Assembly: GCF_004138335.1 (NCBI RefSeq)
Contig: NZ_RYFW01000003.1
Location: forward strand, 186,001 to 250,000
DNA length: 64,000 nucleotides
Source of the DNA: Peristeroidobacter agariperforans
Lineage (GTDB): Bacteria > Pseudomonadota > Gammaproteobacteria > Steroidobacterales > Steroidobacteraceae
Direction of reading: 5' to 3'
Made by a program: the position numbers and the translations under genes. Every line of letters starts with the position of its first letter. Position 1 is the stretch's first letter. Under the pieces are notes generated by a model, which worked only from the letters and a program-made list of their open reading frames with translations, was not told where the DNA came from and did not search any database. Positions 52,326 through 60,391 of this stretch are shown in pieces.

Positions 52326-53954
52326 ATGACTCATCACCTGGTCGACTATGCAGCCACTTGCGCAGGCTTCGAGTGGCCGCGCCCCGAAAAATACAACTTT
52401 GCCGGTGACGTCGTGGATCGTGTGGCGCAGCGCTCACCGGAGCAGTTGGCCCTGCTTTGGATCGACGACCATGGCCGACACGTCGAGCGCACCTTCAAGG
52501 ACGTGAGCGTTGCTTCGAAGCGAATCTGCAATGTCCTTGCGAGCTGTGGCGTGCGCCGTGGCGACGTCCTCGTTCTGATCCTGCCCCGTATTCCGCAATG
52601 GTGGGAAGTGTTCACGGCTTGCCTGCGCATGGGCGTCATAGTCGCGCCAGGCACGACGCAACTATCGGCGACCGATATCAAATACAGATTGAACAGCTCC
52701 CGCGCAGTTTGCGTCGTGACCGATGATAGTAACGCGGCCAAGGTGGACCAGATTGCGTCTGATTGCCCGGCGTTGCGCGTGAAGCTCGTCGTGGACCGGG
52801 ATCGCTCGGGCTGGATCGCTCTGGGGCAGGCGGTGGCCACTGCCGCGGTCGAGTTCGACCCCGTCGCAACGGCAGCCGATGAGAACGCGATCTGCTACTT
52901 CACGTCCGGCACCACGGGCTATCCGAAGATGTGCATGCATACGCACTGCTACGCGCTCGGGCATATCAACACGGGACGCTACTGGCTTGATCTCAGGCCC
53001 GAGGATCTGCACTGGAACATCAGCGACACCGGTTGGGCGAAGGCCGCCTGGAGCAGCTACTTCGGTCCGTGGCTGTGCGGAGCGACTGTGTTCGTACACC
53101 ACACGAGCGGTTTCAGCGCCAAGCGCAGCCTGGAGATATTACAGCGGTACCCCATCACCACACTCTGCGGCGCTCCGACCATCTATCGCATGTTCGTGCA
53201 GGAAGATTTGCGACGGTATCGTTTCTCCCGTCTCCGGCACTGCGTGGGCGCCGGTGAACCGTTGAATCCAGAGGTGATTCAGACGTGGCGAGAGGCTACC
53301 GGCCTGACCATCCGCGATGGCTATGGCCAGACGGAAACGGCGCTCCTGTGCGGCAGCTTTCCGGGCATCGAGCCACGTTACGGGTCGATGGGAAAGCCGG
53401 CGCCGGGGATCGAGCTGCGAGTACTGGACGATGAGGGGCAGGTCGCCAAGCCACAGCAGGAAGGCGACGTCGCGGTCCGCATCAAGCCTCGGCCTCCGCA
53501 GGGAGTGTTCAAGGAGTACATGAATGATCCCGAACGGACCGCCCAATGCCTGGGGGGCGAGTGGTACCGGACCGGAGATCGCGCCCGCGTCGACGAGGAT
53601 GGGTACTTCTGGTTCGTGGGCCGTGCCGACGATGTGATTCTCTCGGCCGGCTATCGCATCGGCCCGTTCGAGGTCGAGAGCGCGCTCATCGAGCATGCCG
53701 CGGTCGCGGAGTCCGCCGTCGTGTCGAGCCCGGATGGCACCCGTGGCGAGGTTGTCAAGGCATTCGTCGTTCTCGCTCCCGGCCACGTTGCCAGCGAGGC
53801 GTTGGTGAAGGAGCTACAGGAGCACGTTAAAGCGGTAACCGCGCCGTACAAGTATCCCCGCAAGATCGAGTTCGTGGCCAGTCTGCCCAAGACGGTCAGT
53901 GGCAAGATCAGGCGGGCCGAGTTGCGGCAACGGGAGTGGGGCGCGACTGCATAG
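52326..53954 (+). CDS. AMP-dependent acyl/aryl-CoA ligase
   Basis: A 542-residue adenylate-forming enzyme. P-loop-like motif ICYFTSGTTGYPKM, A5 motif RDGYGQTETALLCG, hinge and A8 region YFWFVGRADDVILSAGYRIGP, and lysine of A10 in KTVSGKIRRAEL. Subfamily features (HWNISDTGWAKAAWSSYFGP) match medium-chain/benzoate-type ligases. It would activate an acid released by the esterases to its CoA ester in the cytoplasm. It is 40 bp after the tannase gene, so probably in the same operon; a convergent RidA gene follows. Confidence 0.9.
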   Translation: MTHHLVDYAATCAGFEWPRPEKYNFAGDVVDRVAQRSPEQLALLWIDDHGRHVERTFKDVSVASKRICNVLASCGVRRGDVLVLILPRIPQWWEVFTACLRMGVIVAPGTTQLSATDIKYRLNSSRAVCVVTDDSNAAKVDQIASDCPALRVKLVVDRDRSGWIALGQAVATAAVEFDPVATAADENAICYFTSGTTGYPKMCMHTHCYALGHINTGRYWLDLRPEDLHWNISDTGWAKAAWSSYFGPWLCGATVFVHHTSGFSAKRSLEILQRYPITTLCGAPTIYRMFVQEDLRRYRFSRLRHCVGAGEPLNPEVIQTWREATGLTIRDGYGQTETALLCGSFPGIEPRYGSMGKPAPGIELRVLDDEGQVAKPQQEGDVAVRIKPRPPQGVFKEYMNDPERTAQCLGGEWYRTGDRARVDEDGYFWFVGRADDVILSAGYRIGPFEVESALIEHAAVAESAVVSSPDGTRGEVVKAFVVLAPGHVASEALVKELQEHVKAVTAPYKYPRKIEFVASLPKTVSGKIRRAELRQREWGATA

Positions 53955-53979
53955 CGCTCACTGCCCGAGGTGCCGGCGC

Positions 53980-53998
53980 ACGCTGCAATCTGCAGCGT
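53980..53998. terminator. hairpin between convergent genes
   Basis: A perfect 8-bp stem ACGCTGCA/TGCAGCGT with loop ATC, between the CoA ligase stop (53954) and the RidA stop (54017). No T-tract; possibly a bidirectional terminator. Confidence 0.4.
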
Positions 53999-54016
53999 AC
54001 GCCCGCCTCCGCAGGG

Positions 54017-54517
54017 CTACTGCTTGGCTGCGCCCTCGCGCTCGCCAATTACCGCGGCTCCCTGGATCTCGACGACGATACCAGGCCGTGCGAAGTTCGA
54101 TACCGTGATCAGCGCGCTGGCCGGAAACTTGCCAGGTTGGAAACGTTGCTTGCGCAACTCCACGAATTTATCGCCCAGACGCGGATCGTTGATGAATACA
54201 GTCATGGTGACGACATCGGCGAGCGAACCGCCAGCACGCTTCAAGGTCTGCTCCATGAGGTCGAACACGGTTTGGACCTGGGCTTCGAAATCGTATGCGA
54301 TCGACTTACCCTGGGCATCCTCGGTGGCGGAATGTCCGGCCAGCCACACGGTACGACCGCCCTCAGTGACCACCCCGGGCGAGTAGCCGCGTTGCTGCTG
54401 TCGTTGAGTGCCTTGCAGGTGCTCGGCGCAAAGCGCAGGTGCCGAGCCGGCGAGCGTGACGCAGGCGAGCGCCGTCGCGTGCACGAGGCGGGGGCTGAAC
54501 ACTGGGGACTGTCGCAT
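54017..54517 (-). CDS. exported RidA family protein
   Basis: From ATG 54517 (CGGAG upstream; the ATG frame reaches 54568 but without a site), 166 residues. A signal peptide (LVHATALACVTLAGSAPALC) precedes a RidA fold: RTVWLAGHSATEDAQGK, VFDLMEQTLKRAGGSLADVVTMTVFINDP and ALITVSNFARPGIVVEIQGAAVI. The usual active-site Arg is not seen at the classical position. It is periplasmic, unlike ordinary RidA. It is divergent from the symporter gene, sharing a probable operator, which ties it to the 54-64 kb locus. Confidence 0.83.
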   Translation of the reverse strand: MRQSPVFSPRLVHATALACVTLAGSAPALCAEHLQGTQRQQQRGYSPGVVTEGGRTVWLAGHSATEDAQGKSIAYDFEAQVQTVFDLMEQTLKRAGGSLADVVTMTVFINDPRLGDKFVELRKQRFQPGKFPASALITVSNFARPGIVVEIQGAAVIGEREGAAKQ

Positions 54518-54558
54518 ATGGATGACTCCGGGGAGGTTGCATGTCGGAGCATCGACTG

Positions 54559-54578
54559 TAACGCACACGTTTGCATTC
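54559..54578. promoter_or_regulatory. probable operator, copy A
   Basis: Imperfect palindrome with core GCACACGTTTGC (54563-54574), between the divergent exported-RidA and symporter genes. It matches 14 of 20 positions of the palindrome at 57009-57028, sharing the core GCA-x-ACGT-x-TGC with a central CG typical of LacI-family operators. A LacI gene is encoded at 63-64 kb. Confidence 0.6.
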
Positions 54579-54641
54579 CGCCAGATGGGCGGGGTAATGT
54601 GAGATGTCGGCGTTCAAGATTTGTCGGGGGAGCAGAAATAC

Positions 54642-55970
54642 ATGAATTCCGTGAGTGCCGTGGCGAATAACACGCAAGCCGGCCAGCCGTTCTATCGGAT
54701 CGGCTACGTGCAGGTGCTGATCGGGATATTCGTCGGCGCGCTCCTGGGCCATCTATGGCCGCATTTCGCGGTCGAGCTCAAGCCGCTCGGCGACGGCTTC
54801 ATCCGGCTCATCAAGATGACCATTCCCGCGGTGATTTTTTGCACCGTGGTGTCCGGCATCGTCGGCATGAAGGATGTGAAGAAGGTGGGCCGAGTCGGGG
54901 TGCGCTCCATCCTGTATTTCGAAGTGGTGTCGACGCTTGCGTTGCTGATCGGATTGGCGGTGGCGAACTGGGTGCGCCCCGGCGAGGGAATGAACGTGGA
55001 CGCGGCAACGCTGGACGCCTCGGCAGTCGTTGCCTTTGCCGGCGAAGCCAAGCAACAAAGTGTCGTGCAGTTCCTGCTGGACATCATTCCTACCACGCTG
55101 CTGAGCGCGTTCTCGGACGGAAACGTCCTGCAGGTGGTGCTGGTCGCGTTGCTGTTCGGCTTCGTGCTGTCCGCCATGGGCGAAAGGGCGCGGCCACTAT
55201 CGATGCTGATCGATTCGGTGAGCGTGGCGGTCTTCGACATCATTCGGCTGGTGCTGAAGCTCGCACCGCTTGGCGCTTGTGGAGCGATTGCTTTCACGGT
55301 CGGACGATATGGGCTCGCCTCGCTCGGTCCGCTGTTGAAGCTGGTGGCGACGTTTTACTTCACGGCCGCCGTCTTCATCGCGTTGGTGCTCGGTGTGATC
55401 GCGCGTCTTGCCGGATTCAGCATCCTGAAGCTGCTCGCCTACATACGCGAGGAAATCGTGCTGGTGTTCGCGACCAGTTCATCGGACGCGGCTCTGCCGC
55501 CGTTGATGAAGAAAATGGAGCAGCTGGGTTGCTCCAAGTCGCTGGTCGGGCTGGTGTTGCCGACGGGTTATACCTTCAACACCGACGGCACCAGCATCTA
55601 CATGACCATGGCCGCGTTGTTCGTTGCCCAGGCAACCAACGTCGAGCTGTCGTTATCGCAACAGCTGGCCATCCTTGGAGTGGCGATGGTCAGCTCCAAG
55701 GGCGCGAGCGGCGTCAGCGGCGCCGCCTTCATCGCACTGGTTGCGACATTGAGCGTCATTCCCGATATTCCAGTGGCCGGCATGGCGCTGCTGCTCGGTA
55801 TCGAGCGCTTCATGAGCGAGGCTCGCGCGCTGACCAACATGATCGGCAATGCCGTGGCCACCATCGTGATGGCGCGCTGGGAGCGCGAGTTGGATGTGGC
55901 CACGCTGCGACAGCGGCTTAACGACGGCAAGCCTTCTCACTCGTCCGAGGACGCTACGGAAGGTAACTGA
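54642..55970 (+). CDS. dicarboxylate/amino acid:cation symporter (DAACS family)
   Basis: Start ATG 54642 has CGGGGGAG at good distance; 442 residues. Polytopic inner-membrane transporter with the GltP/DctA signatures: the serine-rich re-entrant loop ATSSSDAALPPLMKKMEQLG and the tip motif VLPTGYTFNTDGTSIYMTM, plus VAMVSSKGASGVSGAAF. It would import a C4-dicarboxylate, glutamate-like or similar acid with Na+ or H+. The gene ends 17 bp past the stop of the convergent substrate-binding lipoprotein gene. Likely imports the substrate of the downstream dehydrogenase complex. Confidence 0.9.
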   Translation: MNSVSAVANNTQAGQPFYRIGYVQVLIGIFVGALLGHLWPHFAVELKPLGDGFIRLIKMTIPAVIFCTVVSGIVGMKDVKKVGRVGVRSILYFEVVSTLALLIGLAVANWVRPGEGMNVDAATLDASAVVAFAGEAKQQSVVQFLLDIIPTTLLSAFSDGNVLQVVLVALLFGFVLSAMGERARPLSMLIDSVSVAVFDIIRLVLKLAPLGACGAIAFTVGRYGLASLGPLLKLVATFYFTAAVFIALVLGVIARLAGFSILKLLAYIREEIVLVFATSSSDAALPPLMKKMEQLGCSKSLVGLVLPTGYTFNTDGTSIYMTMAALFVAQATNVELSLSQQLAILGVAMVSSKGASGVSGAAFIALVATLSVIPDIPVAGMALLLGIERFMSEARALTNMIGNAVATIVMARWERELDVATLRQRLNDGKPSHSSEDATEGN

Positions 55971-56934
55971 GATCGACGTACTGTGCGGCATCCATCGGCA
56001 TGGTCGCTGGATTGCCAAACTGCCGTCGTAGGGTCAGAACAGTCGTCAAACCTGTCTCGCTGACCCGGCCATCGGCGATGAGTGCATCGCTGGCCAGGAG
56101 CTGTTCCAGCAATTGCAACATCTCCTGTGGGGTGCCCCCGAGCTCGCGGCTCAGACTCTCAGCCGCGAGCGGTCGGTTCTCGGGGCGAGACAGCCACTCG
56201 TGAGCTTCGAGCGTAGCGCGCAGGAAGTCACGAACGAGGGCGGGATTACGCGCAGCCCAGGCTTCGTCGGCTGCGAGCGCGAGGCCCATGTACGGCGGCA
56301 GTGCCTGGGCACTGTCCTGCAATATTCGGAAGCCCTTCGCCTGAGCCTGCAAGGCGAACTCTGGCGTCAACATCGTCGCGTCGATTTCACCTCGCTCGAG
56401 AGCCGCCCAGCGTGCCTTGGTGGAGCCGCTCTCCGTCAGCCGGACATCGGCCCTGTTCAGTCCCTGCTGCGACAACATGTGATAGAGCACGAAAGCAAAA
56501 CCGGTACCGGGCGCATCGATGCCAACACGACGATCCCGAAGGTCGTGGATGCTTTCGATATCGGCTCGGCTGACCAGGGCGACGCTGGCGCTCGCGAGCC
56601 CCATCACCACGCGCAGGTCATGCTTTGGATCCCGGGCCACCGCGTGTTGATTGGCGCGATAGGCGACGAAGTTGTCGATCAGTGCGGCGCCGAACTGGTA
56701 CTGGCCACTTACCAGGCCCTGCACGAGCTGTTGCGAACTCGGAGTGGGTGACAAGCGTACATCCAATCCAGCCTTTTCATAAAAGCCATGGTCCACACCG
56801 GCGTAGAGCGCGACCGTGGCGGTCGAAGGGAATGCGATCACATCGATTCGTTGGCGCGCCGCGGGCTGCGTGGTGTGCGAGCAACCAAAGGTGATTGAGC
56901 ATGTAAGTGCGATCGCTAGTACCCGACGTAGCAT
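55954..56934 (-). CDS. NMT1/THI5-like ABC transporter substrate-binding lipoprotein, orphan
   Basis: From ATG 56934 (CAGGAGAG upstream), 326 residues. A signal ends at LTCSITFGC, a plausible though atypical lipobox. The periplasmic binding fold reads IDVIAFPSTATVALYAGVDHGFYEKAGLDV, SGQYQFGAALIDNFVAYRA, VGIDAPGTGFAFVLYHML and RGEIDATMLTPEFA, all typical of SsuA/THI5-like proteins. No permease or ATPase gene lies in the window, so it could work with a distant transporter or act as a sensor. Divergent from the M24 gene across the second operator. Confidence 0.85.
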   Translation of the reverse strand: MLRRVLAIALTCSITFGCSHTTQPAARQRIDVIAFPSTATVALYAGVDHGFYEKAGLDVRLSPTPSSQQLVQGLVSGQYQFGAALIDNFVAYRANQHAVARDPKHDLRVVMGLASASVALVSRADIESIHDLRDRRVGIDAPGTGFAFVLYHMLSQQGLNRADVRLTESGSTKARWAALERGEIDATMLTPEFALQAQAKGFRILQDSAQALPPYMGLALAADEAWAARNPALVRDFLRATLEAHEWLSRPENRPLAAESLSRELGGTPQEMLQLLEQLLASDALIADGRVSETGLTTVLTLRRQFGNPATMPMDAAQYVDLSYLP

Positions 56935-57008
56935 TGCGCTCTCCTGTGTTGCCGGATGTGCATCGAAGTTGTCGCCAGTGAGCTTGACGACGCAGGGCGA
57001 TGCTAGCA

Positions 57009-57028
57009 TTATGCACACGTGTGCGTAA
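57009..57028. promoter_or_regulatory. probable operator, copy B
   Basis: TTATGCACAC|GTGTGCGTAA: a 20-bp palindrome with 9 of 10 arm positions symmetric, core GCACACGTGTGC perfect (57013-57024). It lies in the divergent promoter region of the substrate-binding lipoprotein and the M24 gene, 57 bp before the latter's start. A related site stands at 54559-54578. Confidence 0.7.
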
Positions 57029-57085
57029 ATTAACGAACGCGACTTTCCAGTCCGTTCTGGCATTCGAAATGAGAGGGGATGGCGT

Positions 57086-58387
57086 ATGGTGGCGCGCGTT
57101 TCGGACAGGCAGATCATCTTGGCCGAGGACATCGATCCGCGCCATGACTGGACACGACCCATTCCCTCGCCGGGTACGATGGCGGTGGACTTCGAGGAGC
57201 GAGTCGACTTCCGACGACTGCATCGCTATCGGCTCGGCCGCGCGCGGCAGGCATTGCGCAACTCAGAGCTGGGCGCGCTGCTGGTTTTCGACAACAACAA
57301 TATCCGTTATCTGACGAGCACCGCGATCGGCGAATGGGCGCGAGACAAGATGTGCCGGTTCGCCGTGCTGGCGGGAGACGGAGAACCGCATCTTTGGGAT
57401 TTCGGCTCCGCTGCAGCTCATCACCGCATCTATGCGCCGTGGTTACAGCCGATCTGCTGCCACGCCGGCATGGTGGGACTGCGCGGCACCGTACCCCCGG
57501 ATGCCGGCCTGATTCGGCGCGCCGCCCTCGAAATCAAAGCAGTTCTCGATGAGAACGGTGTCGCGGGCATGCCGCTCGGCGTCGATGTCGTCGAGCCTCC
57601 GATGCTATTCGAGTTGCAGCGACTGGGTATCGAAGTCCGCGATGGCCAGCAGACGTTGCTCGATGCGCGGGAGATCAAGAGTCGCGACGAGATCATTCTG
57701 CTCAACACCGCCGCCTCCATGGTGGATGGTGTCTATCACATGATTCACGAAGAGCTGAAACCCGGAGTGCGCGAGTCGCAGATCGTCGCGCGCGTGAATC
57801 AGATGCTCTACGAGATGGGATCCGACGATGTCGAGGCGGTCAACGCGGTTTCCGGTGAGCGCTGCAGCCCGCACCCGCACAACTTTACCGATCGGCTGAT
57901 TCGGCCGGGCGATCAGGCCTTTTTCGACATCATCCAGGCCTACATGGGCTACCGGACCTGTTACTACCGGACATTCAATGTCGGGCGAGCGACGTCTGCG
58001 CAACGAGATGCTTACACCAAAGCGCGCGAGTGGATGGACGCGGCGATTGCGATGGTGCGTCCGGGTGTGGGCACCGACCAGATTGCAGCCGTGTTTCCGA
58101 AGGCCGAGGAATTCGGCTTCCCCAACGAAATGGAAGCGTTCGCGCTGCAATTCGGGCATGGCCTCGGCGTTGCCTTGCATGAGCGCCCCATCATCAGCCG
58201 CTTGATCTCCTTCGACCGTCCCCACGAGATCAAGGCCGGCATGGTGTTCGCCCTCGAGACGTACTGCCCGGCCTCCGACGGACACTCTGCAGCGCGCATC
58301 GAGGAAGAGCTGGTCGTGACCGACACCGGCTGCCGGGTCATCACATTGTTTCCGGCGCAGGACCTACCCATCGCCAACCAGTACTAA
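57086..58387 (+). CDS. M24 (pita-bread fold) family protein, Xaa-Pro dipeptidase/creatinase/DddP-like
   Basis: A 433-residue cytoplasmic protein with GAGAGGGG before ATG 57086. N-terminal creatinase-type domain (GALLVFDNNNIRYLTSTAIG) and C-terminal pita-bread domain. Metal-ligand positions: Asp281 in AFFDIIQAYMG; at +11 Cys292 (GYRTCYYRT) where the family has Asp; His358 in QFGHGLGVALHE; Glu391 in ALETYCP; Glu406 in RIEEELVVTDTG. Four of five ligands remain. Members include aminopeptidase P, creatinase (metal-free) and DMSP lyase DddP, so the reaction cannot be named. It stands ahead of the E1alpha gene (16 bp), in an apparent operon. Confidence 0.82.
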   Translation: MVARVSDRQIILAEDIDPRHDWTRPIPSPGTMAVDFEERVDFRRLHRYRLGRARQALRNSELGALLVFDNNNIRYLTSTAIGEWARDKMCRFAVLAGDGEPHLWDFGSAAAHHRIYAPWLQPICCHAGMVGLRGTVPPDAGLIRRAALEIKAVLDENGVAGMPLGVDVVEPPMLFELQRLGIEVRDGQQTLLDAREIKSRDEIILLNTAASMVDGVYHMIHEELKPGVRESQIVARVNQMLYEMGSDDVEAVNAVSGERCSPHPHNFTDRLIRPGDQAFFDIIQAYMGYRTCYYRTFNVGRATSAQRDAYTKAREWMDAAIAMVRPGVGTDQIAAVFPKAEEFGFPNEMEAFALQFGHGLGVALHERPIISRLISFDRPHEIKAGMVFALETYCPASDGHSAARIEEELVVTDTGCRVITLFPAQDLPIANQY

Positions 58388-58403
58388 CCGAGTACGAGCA
58401 TCT

Positions 58404-59426
58404 ATGAACACAAAGCACTCACGGATGGCGAGTCCGCCGGACGTCCCCATCGATCCGGCAACGCGCCTGGCGCTGTATCGAAAGATGATGGAGGTCAGAG
58501 CGCTCGAGAAGCGCGCCTACGATTTGTTTCTTCAGAATCTCATCAAGGGCACCAGTCACCTGGCGCTGGGGCAGGAAGCGATTGCCGCCGCGTTCGGCGT
58601 CGCCATGCGTGAGGATGACTATACGTTCTGCACCTATCGCGGCCATGCGCACACTTTAGTGCGAGGTGCATCGATGACCGGTGTGCTTGGCGAGCTGATG
58701 GGACGTGAATGCGGCTTGATGGCCGGCAAGGGCGGCTCCATGCACTTGACCAGCGTGCCGCATGGAGCGATGGGATCCTACGCAATCGTGGGCGCGCACC
58801 TGCCGATCGCGGCCGGTGCGGCTTGGTCTGCGCAGTATCGCGGGACGGAGCAGGCGGCCGTATGTTTCTTCGGCGATGGGACCACGAACATCGGCGCATT
58901 TCATGAGGCGCTCAATTTCGCGGCGGTCTGGAAGCTGCCGGTGGTGTTTGTGTGCGAGAACAATCTCTACATGGAATACACGCCGATCGGTGCGGTCACG
59001 GCAGTCGAGCACCCGGCTGCGGATCGCGCCAGTGCGTACGGCCTGGAACCCCTGATCGTCGACGGCAATGACGTGGAAGCGATGTTCAAGGTGGCGCAGA
59101 CGACGCTCGCACGCGCACGCGCCGGGCAGGGCCCATCGCTCATCGAAGCGAAGACGTACCGGCACAGCGGTCACTCCCGCGCCGATCCTGCGAAGTATCG
59201 GCCAGCCGAAGAAGTGGCGGCATGGATGCGACGCGATCCGATCAAGTTGTATCGCGAGAAGCTATTGCAGCAGGGAGTCGAGGAGGCGGCCATATCCAAA
59301 ATCGAGGCAAGCGTCGCCGCGGAGGTGGATCAGGCAACAGAAGCTGCCAAGGCATCCTCGGTGCCTGAGGAGTCGATCGCGATGACTGAAGTGTGGGCTA
59401 ATGGGGATTGGTCATGGCGGAACTAA
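58404..59426 (+). CDS. 2-oxo acid dehydrogenase E1 alpha subunit (AcoA/PdhA-like)
   Basis: A 340-residue TPP enzyme subunit. The thiamine motif GDG...NN is seen as CFFGDGTTNIGAFHEAL then VFVCENNLYMEY. RGHAHTLVRGASMTGVLGEL, LMAGKGGSMHLTSV and the phosphorylation-loop-like YRHSGHSRADPAKYR are typical of AcoA/PdhA/BkdA1. Pairs with the next gene as an alpha2beta2 decarboxylase. Stop overlaps the beta-subunit start by 13 bp. Acetoin, pyruvate and branched-chain 2-oxo acids are all possible substrates; the closest-looking motifs are of the acetoin/pyruvate type. Confidence 0.9.
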   Translation: MNTKHSRMASPPDVPIDPATRLALYRKMMEVRALEKRAYDLFLQNLIKGTSHLALGQEAIAAAFGVAMREDDYTFCTYRGHAHTLVRGASMTGVLGELMGRECGLMAGKGGSMHLTSVPHGAMGSYAIVGAHLPIAAGAAWSAQYRGTEQAAVCFFGDGTTNIGAFHEALNFAAVWKLPVVFVCENNLYMEYTPIGAVTAVEHPAADRASAYGLEPLIVDGNDVEAMFKVAQTTLARARAGQGPSLIEAKTYRHSGHSRADPAKYRPAEEVAAWMRRDPIKLYREKLLQQGVEEAAISKIEASVAAEVDQATEAAKASSVPEESIAMTEVWANGDWSWRN

Positions 59427-60391
59427 CCTATAGAGATGCAGTGGCGGCGGCGATCGCGCAAGAAATGGCGCGCGATCCCAGCGTTGTGTTCCTGGGAGAA
59501 GACATTGCCGCAGCCGGCGGCGTGTTCAAGGCCACGGTGGGTTTGCTCGATCGCTTCGGGCCAACGCGCGTTCGCGACACCCCGATTTCAGAGCAGGCGC
59601 TGATCGGGGCAGCCATGGGCGCGGCAATGACGGGGCTCAAACCGATTGCCGAAATCATGTTCTCGGATTTCCTCGCGGTTTGCTGGGACATCATCGCGAA
59701 TCAAATCGCCAAGACACGCTACATGACCAACGGACAGGTGACGATGCCGCTGGTCATTCGCACGGCCAACGGCGCCGGCTCGCGCTTCGGTGCTCAACAC
59801 TCGCAGAGCCTGGAGAACTGGGCGATGACCGTACCGGGATTGAAGGTAGTGGCGCCCGCCACTCCGGCCGATGTCGTCGGCCTGATGGCAGCGGCGGTTC
59901 GCGACCCGGATCCAGTGCTGTTTTTCGAGCACAAATCCCTGTACGCGACCAAAGGCCCGGTGCCCGAAGGCGAGTGGGTGGATCAGCTGGGCAAAGCCAA
60001 AGTCCTGCGCATCGGTGACGATGTGACGATCGTCGCTCTCGCCGCGATGGTCCCAAAGGCGCTCGCCGCGGCTGACCGGTTGGCCGAGCAACACGGCGTC
60101 ACCGCGACCGTCGTGGATGTTCGCTCGCTGGTGCCCTTGGACACCCAGACCATCCTTCGCGAGGTCGCCCGGACCGGACGCCTGGTCACGGTCGAGGAGA
60201 ATCCCAGGCTGTGCGGCTGGGGTGCGGAGATCGCATCCATCGCCTCGCAAGAGCTCTTCTACGATCTCGACGGCCCCATTCTGCGAGTCACCACGCCGCA
60301 TGTGCCGCTGCCGGCGGCGGACAACCTCGAAGATCATGTAATTCCATCGGTCGAGCGCATCGTGCGCGAGGTGCTGCAGGCTTATGACTGA
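59414..60391 (+). CDS. 2-oxo acid dehydrogenase E1 beta subunit
   Basis: From ATG 59414, 325 residues: TYRDAVAAAIAQEMARDPSV, FLGEDIAAAGGVFKAT, RVRDTPISEQALIGAAMGAA, SRFGAQHSQSLENWAMTVPGL and VVDVRSLVPLDTQTIL. These are standard for PdhB/AcoB. It completes the E1 heterotetramer. Its stop overlaps the aldehyde dehydrogenase start (60384) by 8 bp, so all genes here are tightly coupled. Confidence 0.92.
   Translation: MAELTYRDAVAAAIAQEMARDPSVVFLGEDIAAAGGVFKATVGLLDRFGPTRVRDTPISEQALIGAAMGAAMTGLKPIAEIMFSDFLAVCWDIIANQIAKTRYMTNGQVTMPLVIRTANGAGSRFGAQHSQSLENWAMTVPGLKVVAPATPADVVGLMAAAVRDPDPVLFFEHKSLYATKGPVPEGEWVDQLGKAKVLRIGDDVTIVALAAMVPKALAAADRLAEQHGVTATVVDVRSLVPLDTQTILREVARTGRLVTVEENPRLCGWGAEIASIASQELFYDLDGPILRVTTPHVPLPAADNLEDHVIPSVERIVREVLQAYD

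Noticed and set aside
54755-55921. 388-codon plus-strand open frame
   Set aside because: Frame-shifted shadow of the symporter gene; very Arg/Gly/His-rich with no start signal or motif.
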